In this document: positions 11,565-23,052 of the stretch, in pieces | Position numbering within the stretch: position 1 is the stretch's first letter | How the letters are laid out: every line of letters begins with the position of its first letter | Assembly (NCBI RefSeq): GCF_003576645.1 | Contig: NC_044916.1 | Span: 16,097,477 to 16,161,476 of the forward strand | Direction of reading: 5' to 3' | Source of the DNA: Ipomoea triloba | Lineage: Eukaryota > Streptophyta > Magnoliopsida > Solanales > Convolvulaceae | Length of the DNA stretch: 64,000 nt | Made by a program: the position numbers and the translations under genes | The notes under the pieces: generated by a model | Seen by the model: the letters and a program-made list of their open reading frames with translations, nothing else | Databases searched by the model: none | Told to the model about the DNA's origin: nothing

Positions 11565-12049
11565 TACTTTTCTTACTTACATAAATAAATAAATTTAAAT
11601 ATATATAAATATAATAATAAAATTAACAAATAATGTACATTGAGCATTAATATTAAGTGCACCTAACGTTATGATTAGTTGCACTAAGCGTTATCATTAA
11701 GTGCACCAATGTAAAATACGTTATCATTAGGTGCAACAATGTTAAAAAAGTAAATTACTTGCACTATTAAATGAAAATGTTTGAACAACAATCCGCGATT
11801 GTTTCTAAGTAAAACAGTTACGATTTGAAAAAAAGTGCGGGTAGTTTTCGCGTCCATTGGAACGGTCGCCGAAACTACAGAATCTAAAAAAAAAAACTCA
11901 AAATATACTTTCTGCGATCATTAGAACGGTAGCTAAAAGTCAGATCTAGATATGAATTCAACATGCCTCTCAATGCATTTTGATCTATTAAAAAAATTAA
12001 AATAACCTCTCGCCAAAGTTGGTCTTTAAAAACAAAGCAAACTAGTCAG
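11563..12049. other. AT-rich intergenic, no gene seen
   Basis: 11640-11760 repeats GTGCACCTAACGTTAT-like phrases. Nothing else recognisable. Confidence 0.6.
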
Positions 12050-12480
12050 TACCATTGTTAGGAATACGACAAGATTGGTAGCAAGAGGTTATTCATAAGA
12101 GGAAGAAATAAATTTTGATGAGACCTTTTTACTTTTGGCATGATTAGAAGCTATTTGAATTTTTCATATCAATGCATCCTACAAGAATTTTATAGTGTAC
12201 CAAATGCATGTCAAAAGTACATTATTCAGTGGATTTCTTCAAGAAGAGGCATATATTGAACAACTACGTACTAGGTTTTACGGTAATAAAAAGCAAAGGT
12301 GATATAGTTTACAACCTAAAAAAGTATTGTATGGGTTAAAACAAGACCTAAAACTTGGTATAATACTCTATCAATATTCTTGATTAATTGTGTGACTTCA
12401 TCAAAAGTTTTGTAAATAAGACTTTATTTCAAATTCAAGAAGTATAACATATTTTGTTAGTACAACTTCACATTAATGAT
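12050..12480 (+). pseudogene. Ty1/copia reverse transcriptase relic
   Basis: Plus-strand reading, with stops, gives TRLVARGYS, INFDETF, LEAI, VYQMHVKST, EEAYIEQ and KKVLYGLKQD. These are the ordered landmarks of the copia RT (RLVAxGYxQ, DFDETFAPVARLEAI, VYQMDVKSAFL, ALYGLKQAPR). Multiple stops show an old relic. No LTRs are recognised nearby. Confidence 0.8.
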
Positions 12481-12837
12481 ATCATTTTTTTCATGTGTAA
12501 GGACTCGTTGCCCCCGTTCGTGTACTTAAGGGGCTCCTTAGTAAGAAAAATGTCTACACTATTCTGCTCCCTAATTAAACACATGTACTAAAGGCACTCC
12601 TTGGTAAGAAAATCTTTCATACTATTCTGCTCCCTGAACACATGATTCTACGGACATATACTGTGACTGATTAATTACATCAATTGACTGAAAACTTTAT
12701 GAGGCGAACTTGTATAATCCAAGAAGTTCATGTACTGTTTTTTTTTTTTGGTCTAAATCAAGACCCATCTTGAGAATGATTGTTGCTAGATTTTTGATAG
12801 GTCTCAATATGAAGAGTATCCTGAAGTGAGATTACAC

Positions 12838-13078
12838 CAGGGCCGGATTTTAGGGCGTGCAAGATGTGCGACCGCACAGGGCCCCCAAAATTTTGGGGGC
12901 CCCTAATCCAGTCCTAACCTAATAGTTACTATATGTATTTGTGCTTATATTGGTCCAAAATCAGATTTTTTGCATTTTTCTCTTTGCAATTTTTCTTCAA
13001 TTCGCAGTTTATTTATACTTTGATAGGGTCTCACTTATTTACTAGCACAGGGCCACACAAATAAAAAAAACCGGCCTG
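12838..13078. mobile_element. Small hAT-like element
   Basis: The left end is CAGGGCCGGATTTT; the right end, inverted, is CAGGCCGGTTTTTT. Subterminal GGGCCCC and CAGGGCC motifs recall Tip100-type hAT elements. No clear 8-bp target duplication (GATTACAC against TTGTGATG), so it is tentative. Confidence 0.5.
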
Positions 13079-13927
13079 TTGTGATGGATCCTATCCATCA
13101 ATGAAAAAGGTCTATGGTAAAATTGCTCAGCATGAAAGACAAAATACAGCCAATGCAAATAATCAGCTGTTAGTTGTTGGAAACACGCATGGTAGAAGAA
13201 TCTTCAACATTATATTTTCTTATTGATTCAAAAATACATGGGTTGCAGACGATTAATGGTTTGGCTAAGGAGGTCAATGGCTTTTATTACTTATTATGAA
13301 GAATGTTAATGCTACTAGCAGAAAATGAGTCATTTTCCTAATAACACATATGTTTCTACTTCTTGCTTTAAGTTCTTACATGTGGATATTATTCTAGGTG
13401 TTTTTTCTATCGCAATTATCAGTAAACTCCAGAGACTGCAGAGAAGCATTGTCTAAACTAAAGGAGAAAATAAATTTGCAGGAAAAAGAAGTTGCAATGA
13501 ACTCTCAAACTAATTAACTGCAAAAGGGAAAGGAGCAAAATCTTCAAAACATCAAAATTAATAACCAACATCACAAACGAAATAAAATCAAGTCAAATTC
13601 TCAATCAAGTACATTTGGAATCAATCAATCCCCATACTCTGCTGCTCCCCTTGATCTCAGTATCTGATATGTTGATTGGATTGTTGAAGTTGCAAACGCG
13701 CTGCTAGCTTGCTTGATACAACCTGCTCTAACTTTCATAGATTCACATGGTAGTATGACATCGACCAATATTGAATATGGCATGAAACAAAAACATTACA
13801 CTTGTTGAGCATATAATATATAAAAACATAAATATGCAATCCAACTATCAGTTTAGACTTTTAATTGAGATTGAACACTTGAAAATTTTCAAAACACTAA
13901 TTTAAGGAACGTCACAAATGAATTATC
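13079..13927. other. Downstream of kinase copy B, no gene seen
   Basis: No supported coding sequence. The part nearest 13928 would hold the 3' UTR of copy B. A donor-like CG|GTGAGA overlaps the copy B stop, so a further exon is possible but not identified. Confidence 0.4.
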
Positions 13928-16900
13928 TCACCGAGGAATGGTCCTAATGTCTCCAAGTTTCACAATGGTGTCTTTGATTGAATGTAACTCCTTGACGGCA
14001 TCGCCAATGCTCATTCTGTCCCTGGGTAACTCCATGGAACAAGCTATTCCAATCTTGAATATTGATACAAGGCATTCTATTATCTGATTCTGAAGTACAA
14101 GGCTTCTAGGTGTTGCATTAGCTTCTTTGTGGAATAGTTTTGGATCCACAATCTCAATGACTTGCTCAGGCATGCAAATTCTAACATAGTTATGAAGAGT
14201 TAAGCCATTATTGAAGATATCACTAGTAAGCCTTCTACTGGTAAATATCTCTAGCAAAAGGATTCCATAGCTATACATATCACCAAAAGTTGACAAATCA
14301 CTTCCCATCCCATACTCCGAAAAAATTCAAATTCAAGCATTAGTAGTCTTTCACCAAAAATTATATATATATACTCTAAAAGTTTTTATGTTTAATGAGA
14401 ATTGATTCTCTCTTAAAAGTTTCAAGATGATTAACTAAATTCAGAAAGGAGAATAGCGTACCGGAGCTGCATATCCAATAGTCCCTTTAATTCCAATAGA
14501 TGAAGATGCAACTTCCGTGGGAAGAAACTTTGCTAATCCAAAATCAGCCACGTGAGCAACTAAGTCTCCATCCAACAAAATATTGCTTGGCTTCAAATCA
14601 CAATGTACTAAACCTGCCTCCAATTGATTATGAAGATAATCAAGTGCATTTGCCACATCAATTGCGATATTTACCCTTTGTAATAAGTTCAAACTCTTTG
14701 AATCATTATTCTCTCCTGTGTCTTTTGAGTGGTTGTGCAACCAATTGTCTAGACTACCATTGATCATATACTCATAAACGATGGCGAAGAAGTCATTACC
14801 CTCATGGTCGATGCTACAACAAGTGGTCAAAACTTTTACCAAGTTTCGGTGCCTAATTTGCCTCAATGTTTCACATTCCGCCAAAAAGCTCTTGGATGCT
14901 CCTCTCACTTGAAGCTTGAACACTTTAATTGCAACTATTCCCAAACTACCATCAAGAATGCCTTTGTAAACCGTGCTGAATTTTCCAAACCCAATTATGT
15001 TGGATTTAGAAAATTCATTAGTAGCCTTCTGGATACTCCAATATGACACCTTAGGCATGAACTCTGTTGTTGCATCCAACGTTAAAGGCTGGTTGTTCTT
15101 CTGCTTGTAAATAAACACAATGAGAGCCACAATTATCAGCAGAATCAAAGTCCCACTTGACATTAAAATTACCAACTTTTGAATATGGGACAAATGTTTT
15201 CTTTCCCCTTTTCTTGGGCATGTTGGCAACCCAAATTGTGGAGTACCTCCACAAAGGTTGTTACCAACCAGCTCAACTTCAGTCTTGTGTTTAAAAATCC
15301 CTTCAGTTGGTATCTCACCTTCCAAATGGTTAAGTGATAAATTCAATCGCTTCAAGTACTGAAGTTTACCTAGAAATTTTGGTATATTTCCTGTAAGGTT
15401 ATTACAAGATAAATCTAAAATTTCTAGGCTTTTTAAAGAACTGAAAGAAGGAGGGATAAATCCATGGAAAATGTTATGATCGATGTTGAGTTCAATCAAG
15501 CTACTCAGTGCACCCATGGTACTTGGAAGTTTGCCTAAGAACATGTTGTTTGAGAGGTTTAGTGACACCAAATTTTTGAACCCACCAATCTCTACGGGAA
15601 GAGGACCTGTAAAGTGATTGTGAGAAAGGTCTAAATGCACAAGTGATGTAAGGATAACTTTGGGAAAATTTCCTTGGAGTTTGTTTCTGGAAAGATCTAA
15701 TTCTAACAAATACTTCAACTTTTCAAAACTTATCGGTATAGTACCTTGCAACTCATTGAATTGTAGGTAAAGCCGACTAAGAAGGGACAGATTTCCCAAT
15801 GAAATTGGAATCTCACCAAACAATTTGTTTCCATTAACGAATAAACCATTGAGTTGTTGAAGGTTTCCCCATGAGCTTGGAATAGTACCGCCTAGCTGGT
15901 TTTCTGATAAGTCTAGGAGTTGTAAGTTAACAAGAAGATGAATATCACTGGGAATAGTACCACTAATGACATTTTCTCCAATGTAAAAATCCTCAAGACT
16001 CGAAAAGTTTGCTATGAATCTGGGCAAAACCCCTCCAAAATTGCAATTAGCAAGATACAGGGTCAGTAGTGTAGCAGGACTATAGAGAAGAGAAGACATG
16101 AAATCCAAATCAGTGGATTTTCCAGTACCAAGTGGATTGTCATAAAATGCAAGAAATTGTAGTCTTTTGAGTCCACCAAATGACGGTACTCCTCCAATAA
16201 AACCATTATGACGAACATCAAAATGGTGTAGTGCTGTGGCATTTGACATTGAGATAGGAAGTCGTCCTCTTAAAAGATTATCACCAATAAAAAAATACTT
16301 TAGATTTGGAAGGGTGAGCCTAAATTTGAAGGAAGATATCCCTCAAGTTTATTGTCTTCTACATTAGAATATACCAATGATGAGAGATTGAAAATGGACA
16401 TTGGAATGGTAGAAGTCAGGTAGTTATTGTGTACAGAAATAAAAGAAAGTTTCTGCAGGCATCCAAAAGGAGTAGGAATTTTTCCCGTGAAATTATTTCC
16501 ACCAAAAGATAGTTTCTTGAGTGATGAAAAATTGCCTATGTAAGCAGGTATCTCTCCCATCAAGTGGTTTGTGAAAACCGAAAGGTACTCAAGTTTGGAC
16601 AGTGATCCAAACTCCAAAGGAAATGTACCCGTTAGATTATTCTTTCCCAAATAAAATTCTGTTAGACGAACACAATGTGAAAGGTTTTTTGGAATTTCAC
16701 CTGAAAATACATTACTTTGGAGAACCAACACACTTAATCTTGTAAGTCTACCCATCTCTTTAGGAATTATACCTTGCTAGAGTGTTGTTGTGAAGAATCA
16801 ATTCTCTAAGAAAACTCAAGTTCCCAATTGCAGGGGACAAAGAGCCTTGAAGGTTGCTGGACTCCAAATCGATTGTTACAACTCGTTGGTGTTTGTGACC

Positions 16901-17079
16901 ACAAGTTACTCCAACCCAATTACAGAAATGGGTAGACTCATTCCATGATTGAAGAGGCGGAGGATCTCCGATGATGTTGGCCTTGAATGAAAGCAATCAG
17001 AAACATTTCCGGGCAGGGAGAAGGAAGCTTTACAGATGAAGGCAAATAAGGCATAAAAACAAAAAAGGGAGGAGCTCAT
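13928..17079 (-). pseudogene. LRR receptor-like kinase, Xa21/EFR type, copy B
   Basis: The ATG is at 17079-17077. Domain order matches copy A: signal peptide, LRRNT, LRRs, membrane segment near 15105-15175, glycine-rich loop GFGKFSTVYKG, HCDLKPSN, DFGLAK, then exon 2 with FGDMYSYGILLLEIFTSRR. Three frameshifts are placed by comparison with A and C: a 10-bp deletion at 16997/16998, an extra T at 16774-16775, and a lost A at 16315/16316. From 16249 to exon 1's end the frame is open. Exon 1 ends at 14462 and exon 2 runs 14314-13928. The N-terminal lesions remove the signal peptide from the frame of the receptor, so a working product is unlikely. About 1 kb of flanking DNA is colinear with copy C. 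Confidence 0.9.
14315..14461 (-). other. Intron of copy B with shifted splice junctions
   Basis: The conserved kinase-domain intron. Copy C has donor CCAG|GTAGAC and acceptor TTTCAG|AGTATGGG. Copy B has CCG|GTACGC (one exon base lost), and the old acceptor CAG has become CGG. The next AG, two bases downstream (CGGAG|TATGGG), keeps the reading frame with loss of a single Glu. Inferred, not demonstrated. Confidence 0.6.
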
Positions 17080-17421
17080 TTTGTGGACAAGATACAAACT
17101 TTATTATACTGAATGCACTGGGACTGGGTGGAAAGATCCGAGTATATATAGAGCTCAAGAATACAAATTAAATTGTGCTGACTAATGAATAGTAAATATA
17201 TCTAGCAAAATGAGACAAAAGTAATAAATTCTCTATAAATAATAATAATAATAAAATATTATTATTATTATTATTCTTTTTGAAGAATAATACACTTGTG
17301 GGTATATTTTTAAGTGGCGAACATTAGGTAACGTTTGATTTAGATTTTTTTTTTTTTAAGAATACTACATAGTGACTCTATTACATTGTATTTGTGTTTG
17401 ATTTAGTATAATTAGATAAAG
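17080..17421 (-). promoter_or_regulatory. Promoter region of copy B, TATA box at 17143-17150
   Basis: Nearly the same sequence as upstream of copies A and C: TATATATA about 65 bp before the ATG, followed upstream by an (AAT)n(ATT)n palindrome near 17240-17275. It is cut at 17421 by a Helitron. Confidence 0.7.
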
Positions 17422-18644
17422 TTAGTATTTTCGCCCGTGCATTGCACATAATTAATTTTAGATATTATTTACAAAATTATAAATATTGTTAAATATTCAA
17501 AATTAGTAATAGTTATAAATTAGTATATATTAAATAGCAGTATTTTAAAATAGGTAAAATTGATTTTCATTCTTTATCCTATTTTATTACTGTATACTAA
17601 ATTTATTAAATATTAAATATATCTCCTCAAAATTGATTTTCATTCTTTATCATATTTTATAGAGCAAATTGCCATTTTGGTCCACTGACTATAGGAGTCC
17701 TATTAATTTTGGTCCACGACTTTCAAAAGTGTTAATTGCATACCACGACTTTTCAATTTGTATCAATTTTGGTCACTCCGGCGAAATTGCCGGCCAAATG
17801 TCGCCGGATTCTCTTAATCCCTCTAATTTGGCTTAATTTAAGGGGCAAAAATGTACTTTCCATCCAAACAAAATAACCCAACCCAAACCCCTATCCCAAA
17901 CCCGGTTCAGCTTACTATTTTGGATTAACCCGGTTCAGCTTACTATTTTGGATAATCCAAAATAGTAAGCTGAACCGGGTTTGGGATAGGGGTTTGGGTT
18001 GGGTTATTTTGTTTGGATGGAAAGTACATTTTTGCCCCTTAAATTAAGCCAAATTAGAGGGATTAAGAGAATCCGGCGACATTTGGCCGGCAATTTCGCC
18101 GGAGTGACCAAAATTGATACAAATTGAAAAGTCGTGGTATGCAATTAACACTTTTGAAAGCCGTGGACCAAAATTAATAGGACCCCTATAGTCAGTGGAC
18201 CAAAATGGCAATTTGCTCTATTTTATTTATTGATATTTTTAATAGACACCATTTAAGAATGAATATATATTCTATATTTATTGTTCGTATATATCAATTG
18301 CTTCGTCGTGATCCCCTAGCATATTCTAAAAATATTATAATTATTGCACATAATAATTTATTGGAACTGGATGCATGTGAATGTGTTAATAACGTATTAT
18401 TGATGTTATTAACGTGAATTTGTAAAGAATAAAATAAATGATTATTTCCTTATTGGTGTAGACTTATTGGAAACAATATTACCAATTAAATAGATATTAT
18501 TTAATTTTCATATAACATTTTTTTTATCAAATAAGCTTTATTAATTATTTTACCAATAAATTATGTAATTAATATTAACAAAAGTTTGAGGAGGAAAAGT
18601 TGGGAGGAGGATTTTACTTTTATATATAGTATAGATAGTATAGA
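17422..18644 (-). mobile_element. Non-autonomous Helitron 1
   Basis: On the minus strand the 5' end is A|TCTATACTATCTATACT, followed by ATATATAAAAGTAAAATCC. The 3' end has hairpin GTGC-AAT-GCAC, then GGGCGAAAATA and CTAA. The uninterrupted site is visible upstream of copy C (AGATAAAATTTATATATT), so insertion was between A and T, with one later base change at 17421. About 100 bp of its 5' end matches Helitron 2 at 51178. No Rep/helicase gene. Confidence 0.85.
17662..18218. mobile_element. Near-perfect hairpin MITE, Mutator-like (GAGCAAATTGCC ends)
   Basis: The two halves are almost exact inverted copies of about 270 bp, beginning GAGCAAATTGCCATTTTGG. Flanks TATTTTATA and TATTTTATT match at 8 of 9 bases. 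Nested inside Helitron 1. The same GAGCAAAT start occurs on the element at 18662. Confidence 0.85.
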
Positions 18645-18719
18645 TTTGTATATTTAAAAAAGAGCAAATATCATTTTTAGTCCTTCGATTATAATACATG
18701 TATCAATTTTGGTCCTTGA

Positions 18720-21700
18720 TGTAACACCCCAATTTTCACATCTTAAATTTATTACAAAATCACTAATAATATATTGCGGAAGCTTATACATCTTACCAAA
18801 AGAAAATGGGTGTTACCGCCACGCTTAGGTATCTTTCCTATACCTAAACGCTAAGGCTAAACTTACAACATCAAATACAATCCAGAGTCTAACTTACTAC
18901 CTTTGGAAATAGTCAATACAACCGGGTATTTCTTACAATGCTAAAACTTCCATGGTATCTATTCTAAGATAGAGTAGACCTCAACCTCAACTTCCATCCT
19001 ATTCAGAGCTCATCGGGCTACATGAGCCCACGTTAGACAACATCTGTTAAATAAAGACACATTGAAGTGTAGTTAGCACGACGGCTAAGTAAGAAAATCC
19101 ATGGTCACTCAAAATTCAACAAAGGTTTTTCAAAAACATATATATATGAGTTTTGCAACTTTACCCATTTGTTGAGATTTCACCTGCACATCAGTTAACA
19201 ACGAAGACTTGTACAAAAAGAGTTTATCAAGCTTTCATTTTGGATACCGTCATTTCTTCTAAGTATCGGTACAGAGTAACTCTTTCTTATTTTTAAATCT
19301 TCCTTAGTTTCATATTAGCAAGCGTGAGGCCTTTGGAGTATTTTCTTAACTCCCTCTTTGACCACTTGGATCATCGAACTCGGGTTTAGTGGTCGTCACC
19401 CGGTCTAACACTGATCCCATGGACGTAAGGTTTGTTAGAATGATTCCTAGCTGGCCTAGCCAGGTCCATAAAAACGACACCTACCCGGACTTTTGGAGTA
19501 ACTATACCTTAAGTGTGCACACCCCCATAGGAATTCCTCATCCTATGAGTTATACAGTACTCGGCGAATAGACTTCGCCCCTCTTAGTATGAACTGATCA
19601 TACGATGTAAACAACCACTGGGAAATGGCATTTAAGCTCGCTTCATCCCGTAGGCTAATCAAGGTCCTCCTCAACTTACTTAGAAACTAAGGTTTTGGAA
19701 AACATTTTCCTTCCTTTAGTTTTTCTTCCTTAAATCATTCCTTTTGGGCATATTTCACATAATGAGTCCAATACTTGAAATTGGCTACCTCATTAACCCA
19801 AGATGGTGATTTTGTTTAAAAAGGATTTCCAAAATACTTCCAGTGCCCGCAGGCTTTTCAAATACCATTTCCTCATCTTCCAAGTAAGATACCCACTTAC
19901 TAAAAGTGACATTCTCCTCACACAAAAATAAGGTTTTTGACAACATATTTACCAAAATAGCATACGTTCTTCGACGTAAGTTTCATAAACATTTTTATTT
20001 GCCCATAGACTTTTCAAGCATAATTCCCAAAATCATTTGCACATCTCACCACTTCAATAGGAAACCTGCGAACCGACCAATCTTTATTCATTAACTATTA
20101 ATATTAATATTGATAGTCATGCTAACCCATTCCATCATAGTACTCTCATAACCATTATCTTAACCCCACAACACTTCCTTAGGCTAATCTTTTAACTTTC
20201 ATCCTTTAACAACAATAGTTCTAACACCTTTCTCCACCATCAACAACAATCCTCATACCTCCAATAATAACCCATAATTATCCAAAGATCATTACTAACT
20301 TTAATAGCTTTCACTTAAGTCATTAATTCTATCCATAGTCCATAACCTTCATCATTAATCCATAGTTAACCCTTAGTCATCATCTTTAACCCATCTTTAA
20401 TACTAACTTAATCACCATTACTAGTCAATTATTAACCAATAGCCATTCTTTAATCATCATTCCATGACCACCCTTAAACCGTTATCTTCATCATCATGAA
20501 CCCATCATCGTCATAGATATTCATCAACAACGCCAATAACATTGTCATCCTTCAATTAATTCCTAATCATCATAAAAATCATTAAGTCATATAACTAACC
20601 CATAGACCATCACCTTATAATCATATCCATTATTACTCCATCACCATCTATATTATTCCTATTCACTACTGCCAAAGCATTAACCATTAGTATTCTTTAA
20701 TTAGTGCCCATAATTAATCTTCAGTCCATCAGTTTATAACCCATGTATCAACCTCTTATTCAAACATCACCATCATCATTATAAGCTTCGTTATGAACCT
20801 TTAATCCATCATTATTCCCTTAGTCATAATCAGCTTTGCCCTTAGTCCATCATTAGCCATAATCACAATATTTAGCATGCACTACATCATCACCATCAAC
20901 TTCCTAATCATCATTAGCAACTTAGTCATCACATACCCATCCTTCTTATCAACTAACACCATTCTTTACCATAGTTCACCTTATTACACTACACACCATA
21001 CTTAAGCTCAATAAGGATCATTAATCCTAATTACTCCATAATTAGTCCANCAACAACATCAAGTACTAAGCACCCAATTAAACTTTATTCACCATCATTA
21101 ACTCAATCAATCCATAATTAACAGCTAATAATCCAATCACCATCATTCACTACTCGCCCAATTATTTCATCACCATACCATTATTAAACTTATACTCTTC
21201 ACATAATTAACAACTAATCCTCATACTTAACCATTAAGCCATCATTAAGCATAATCCATGATTAACTACCATAATCATATTAAATCATCGCCAACGTCAA
21301 TAACAATTGCATCCACCATTAATCTTTAATTAGAATTACTACCTCAATCCCTAATCACCATTAACCTCAATCCCTAATCACCATTAACCATAATCCATAA
21401 TTAATTTAAAAACTAAACATCATCATTAAGCTTTAATAATAGTCACTAGTCTTAATTACGTACCTTGATTATTCATCTTAATCCCTCTTTAATTCATCAT
21501 CTTAGATCATTATTAGCATTATCTAAGCATTTTACCATTTCCAGTACGCCTTCATCATCATCAACTACATATTAACAATAAATTTCATCTAATCCTTACC
21601 ACATCAACTCCACCATATTCCTACAGGTTCACACCATCTTCAACAAAATTCGCCAACATCATTCTGACATTTTCTCCATCCATATTAACAACCACTAATC

Positions 21701-23030
21701 ACCATGTTAACCAACTAACAATCAATAACCATATTTGATTCGTAATACCATCATAAATAAGCCATCATCATCCTCGTAATCAATGTACCATTACTATCAT
21801 AATTATCATCAAATTCCATCACACCCAATCATTACTAACAAATACCATCAAATTATCATTAGCTAATAATCCATATATTAAAGCTCATAAATTCCTATTT
21901 CAACTATCAATAATCAAATCTTAAGTGACAAAACCAACTTAAGGGATTTCTTACCTCTTGGGTGAAGCACTTTTTGCAATAATAGCTTAGAACCTTTCCT
22001 CAAATCTTTCACCAAAAATTCCTAAGCAAAACATACCACCATAACAATAATTTTTTAAGAGATTTTAACCTATAGTTAGGTTCTAGAGAAGAAAACAAAG
22101 CTTTTAACCGAACAAAAATAGAAATTTACCGAATATTTATGATCTTGATAAAGGATCCTAGCTATGGAGGTTCTTGAGCTTAAGGATGAAGATGAAGAAT
22201 TTTCTCCCTTTTCCCTTCTCTAATTTTCTGCCAAATGGGAGGTATGGAGAAGCTTGGAGATCAAGTCTCCATTTATAGCAATTCTATGGAGAAGCTTGGA
22301 GATCAAGTCTCCATTTATAGCAATTCTTAATTAATTTAATACTAACATGTGGTGTAGGATAGCAATTCTTAATTAATTTAATACTAACATGTGGTGTAGG
22401 GAGTTGATTCTTAATTAATTTAATACTAACATGTGGTGTAGGGAGTTGCCAAGTGTCAAATTCCTATGGTAACTCAAGAAAATATCTTTAATTGGACTGT
22501 TAATGGTTAAAACAGATATAGTTTCGGTAGGAAATAATTTAGGTAGGGGTAAATTCGAAACCAAAATTATCCCGAACTCAATTCTCACCTTAATTTCTAA
22601 AATCGGGCAATGTTCGGTACATCGCGAAATACAGCGATGCTACGGTCGAAATAAATTTTCACTATTACGGGCTAATTTAATTAAATAGGAAATTCAAGGT
22701 TAATGGTATGGTGCCTAATAACCCACTTCCTAGGACAATCGGGACAGAACACATACTCCTAAAAATTTTTACGGTAGAAAAATTAGAGAATTATAAATGG
22801 GCCAAAAAGAATTGGGCTAAAATAATTAATTTGGAATTGGGCTAAAGTTAGGTTCAGAACATTACAAAATAATCACATTTGGGCTTAGGGATTTAAGTAG
22901 TAAAATAAAAAAAAATAAGTTGACCCAATGCCCATAACATAATAGTTAGATTTATATAAAATAATAATAATAATCCCTTTTTGAAAATATTTATTAAAAT
23001 AATAATGTTAGGAAAATACGGGGTATTACA
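18720..23030 (-). mobile_element. Large solo LTR (about 4.3 kb)
   Basis: Ends TGTAACACCCCAATTTTC and GGGGTATTACA, with an exact 5-bp target duplication CTTGA (18715-18719, 23031-23035). No second LTR, PBS or coding sequence lies inside, so it appears to be a solo LTR; the TGTAATACCCCG start and size recall Tekay/Del-type chromoviruses. About 20100-21900 is simple, C/A/T-biased sequence rich in ATCATTAACC-like words. A single N at 21050 marks a join. Confidence 0.7.
22231..22450. repeat. Tandem repeats in the solo LTR
   Basis: A 42-bp unit (GGAGAAGCTTGGAGATCAAG...) occurs twice, then a unit containing TTAATACTAACATGTGGTGT occurs three times. The duplicate segment starting at 24173 has only one copy of the latter. 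Confidence 0.85.
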
Positions 23031-23052
23031 CTTGACTATTAAAAATTTCAAA

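Noticed and set aside
12838..13078. Confident hAT call with target duplication
   Set aside because: Ends look right, but the flanking octamers do not match, so it is listed only at moderate confidence.
14500..15046. Plus-strand frames opposite the kinases (also at 68-584 and 58290-58806)
   Set aside because: They lie antisense to the conserved kinase domain of copies A-C; their mutual similarity only reflects conservation of the minus-strand genes.
22503..22688. Three small frames at 22.5-23.2 kb with identical copies 1779 bp on
   Set aside because: Noncoding solo-LTR and MITE sequence; identity comes from the assembly duplication.
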